64,000 nucleotides of DNA from UBA7328 sp965247965 (lineage in GTDB: Bacteria; Bacteroidota; Bacteroidia; Chitinophagales; Saprospiraceae): positions 5,146,001 to 5,210,000 of the forward strand of contig OZ252053.1 in NCBI GenBank assembly GCA_965247965.1, read 5' to 3'. The number at the start of each line of letters is the position of its first letter. The stretch's first letter is position 1. The position numbers and the translations under genes are program-made. Below, piece by piece: positions 63,702 to 64,000 of the stretch. A model generated the notes under the pieces. That model saw only the letters and a program-made list of their open reading frames with translations, ran no database searches and was not told the DNA's origin.

Positions 63702-63759
63702 AAGGTGACATCTTTTCTGCGTGCTGGATTCTGAGCGGAGAGAAAAGGTGTCATCTTGG
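63702..63759. repeat. GGTGACATCTTTTCT palindrome with an enlarged loop
   Basis: AAGGTGACATCTTTTCT and AGAAAAGGTGTCATCTT pair with one mismatch and enclose about 22 unrelated bases (GCGTGCTGGATTCTGAGCGG region). It is a third copy of the family, just upstream of the Uma2 gene. Confidence 0.8.
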
Positions 63760-63780
63760 TGTTCTATTCGATTCAAAATT

Positions 63781-63819
63781 CAAGATGACACCTTTTTCTT
63801 CAAAAAAGATGTCACCTTG
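63781..63819. repeat. GATGACACCTTTTT palindrome, uninterrupted copy (empty site)
   Basis: CAAGATGACACCTTTTTCTT then CAAAAAAGATGTCACCTTG: arms AGATGACACCTTTTT / AAAAAAGATGTCACCTT pair around CTTC with a mismatch. Serves as the empty-site reference for 63098-63154. Confidence 0.88.
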
Positions 63820-63869
63820 CCGGAATAGCCATCATCACACATTATCACGGGAAATAAACATACGTAAAA

Positions 63870-64000
63870 TCAAGAGTAGGTTGCCCCTTCAAATATCAGA
63901 TTGCAATTGTTTAGCCATGGGTATTTGATCTTGGCGTATTGTTGGGTTAGTTCGAGGATGGCCGGGAGATGTCTTTTCTTTTTTAGTCTGACGATAATTT
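63870..64000 (-). CDS. C-terminal end of an unidentified gene running off the right edge
   Basis: From the edge to TGA 63870 the minus strand is open in one frame with protein-like composition (LKKKRHLPAILELTQQYAKI, KYPWLNNCNLIFEGATYS); the other two frames contain stops or look random. Forty-three codons are visible, too few to name a family. Confidence 0.5.
   Translation of the reverse strand, partial: IIVRLKKKRHLPAILELTQQYAKIKYPWLNNCNLIFEGATYS

Noticed and set aside
63098..63819. Palindromic repeats at 63 kb as a CRISPR array
   Set aside because: Only three copies, strongly palindromic, unequal spacing, a gene between them, and no cas genes.

Overview
The window is from a member of the Bacteroidota, roughly 40 to 45 % GC by eye. 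The evidence is three secreted proteins with type IX secretion C-termini (one with a CHU_C/gliding-type end), a Bacteroidota-style LptC, weak ribosome binding sites, many AT-rich starts, and IS families and palindromic repeats typical of that phylum. A Saprospiria or Cytophagia-like gliding bacterium is my best guess. No rRNA, tRNA or CRISPR array was seen.

Layout. 1-3.7 kb: miaB (runs off the left edge) and a REP-associated tyrosine transposase gene (RAYT) split by a complete IS66-type element with an 8-bp target duplication. 4.2-11.4 kb: small hypotheticals, a secreted C1 peptidase, two outer-membrane-type proteins, a MazEF module, an NtrY-like histidine kinase and a degenerate second MazF. 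11.5-24.3 kb: panB-mltG, then a decaying stretch (LLM monooxygenase with one stop codon, hydrolase with an internal deletion, shattered FAD oxidoreductase, truncated PLP enzyme) mixed with intact genes (di-haem cytochrome, Nudix, YefM-YoeB, P1 peptidase). It ends with a DUF433-DUF5615 pair split by a 2.3-kb IS whose transposase needs a -1 frameshift. 24.3-33.8 kb: lepA, galK, a DUF418 protein, IS remnants, smpB and a DPP IV-like peptidase. 34.3-48.6 kb: secreted proteins, a cysteine-desulfurase-like enzyme, lptC, a DUF559 nuclease cassette, a formylglycine-generating enzyme beside its probable sulfatase substrate, and a sphingolipid-desaturase homologue. 48.7-58.7 kb: a graveyard of at least five IS elements or remnants plus broken host genes. 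58.8-63.1 kb: an intact phosphatidate synthesis pair, a two-acyltransferase plus HAD fusion followed by gpsA. 63.1-64 kb: a Uma2 nuclease gene embedded in palindromic repeats.

Four themes stand out. (1) About ten families of short palindromic repeats occupy intergenic gaps, and one GC-rich ~20-bp family has also gone in frame into two unrelated genes and into the loop of another palindrome, where an unfilled copy sits about 650 bp away. (2) Two stand-alone nuclease-fold genes (DUF559 and Uma2) are each bracketed by their own palindrome family, and the RAYT gene has a perfect palindrome 40 bp upstream, which suggests nuclease-plus-palindrome cassettes. (3) Five genes are each interrupted by a single in-frame stop, using all three stop codons. 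(4) Four genes have lost their middles but kept both ends. Assignments rest on motif recognition by eye; no database search or alignment was run.
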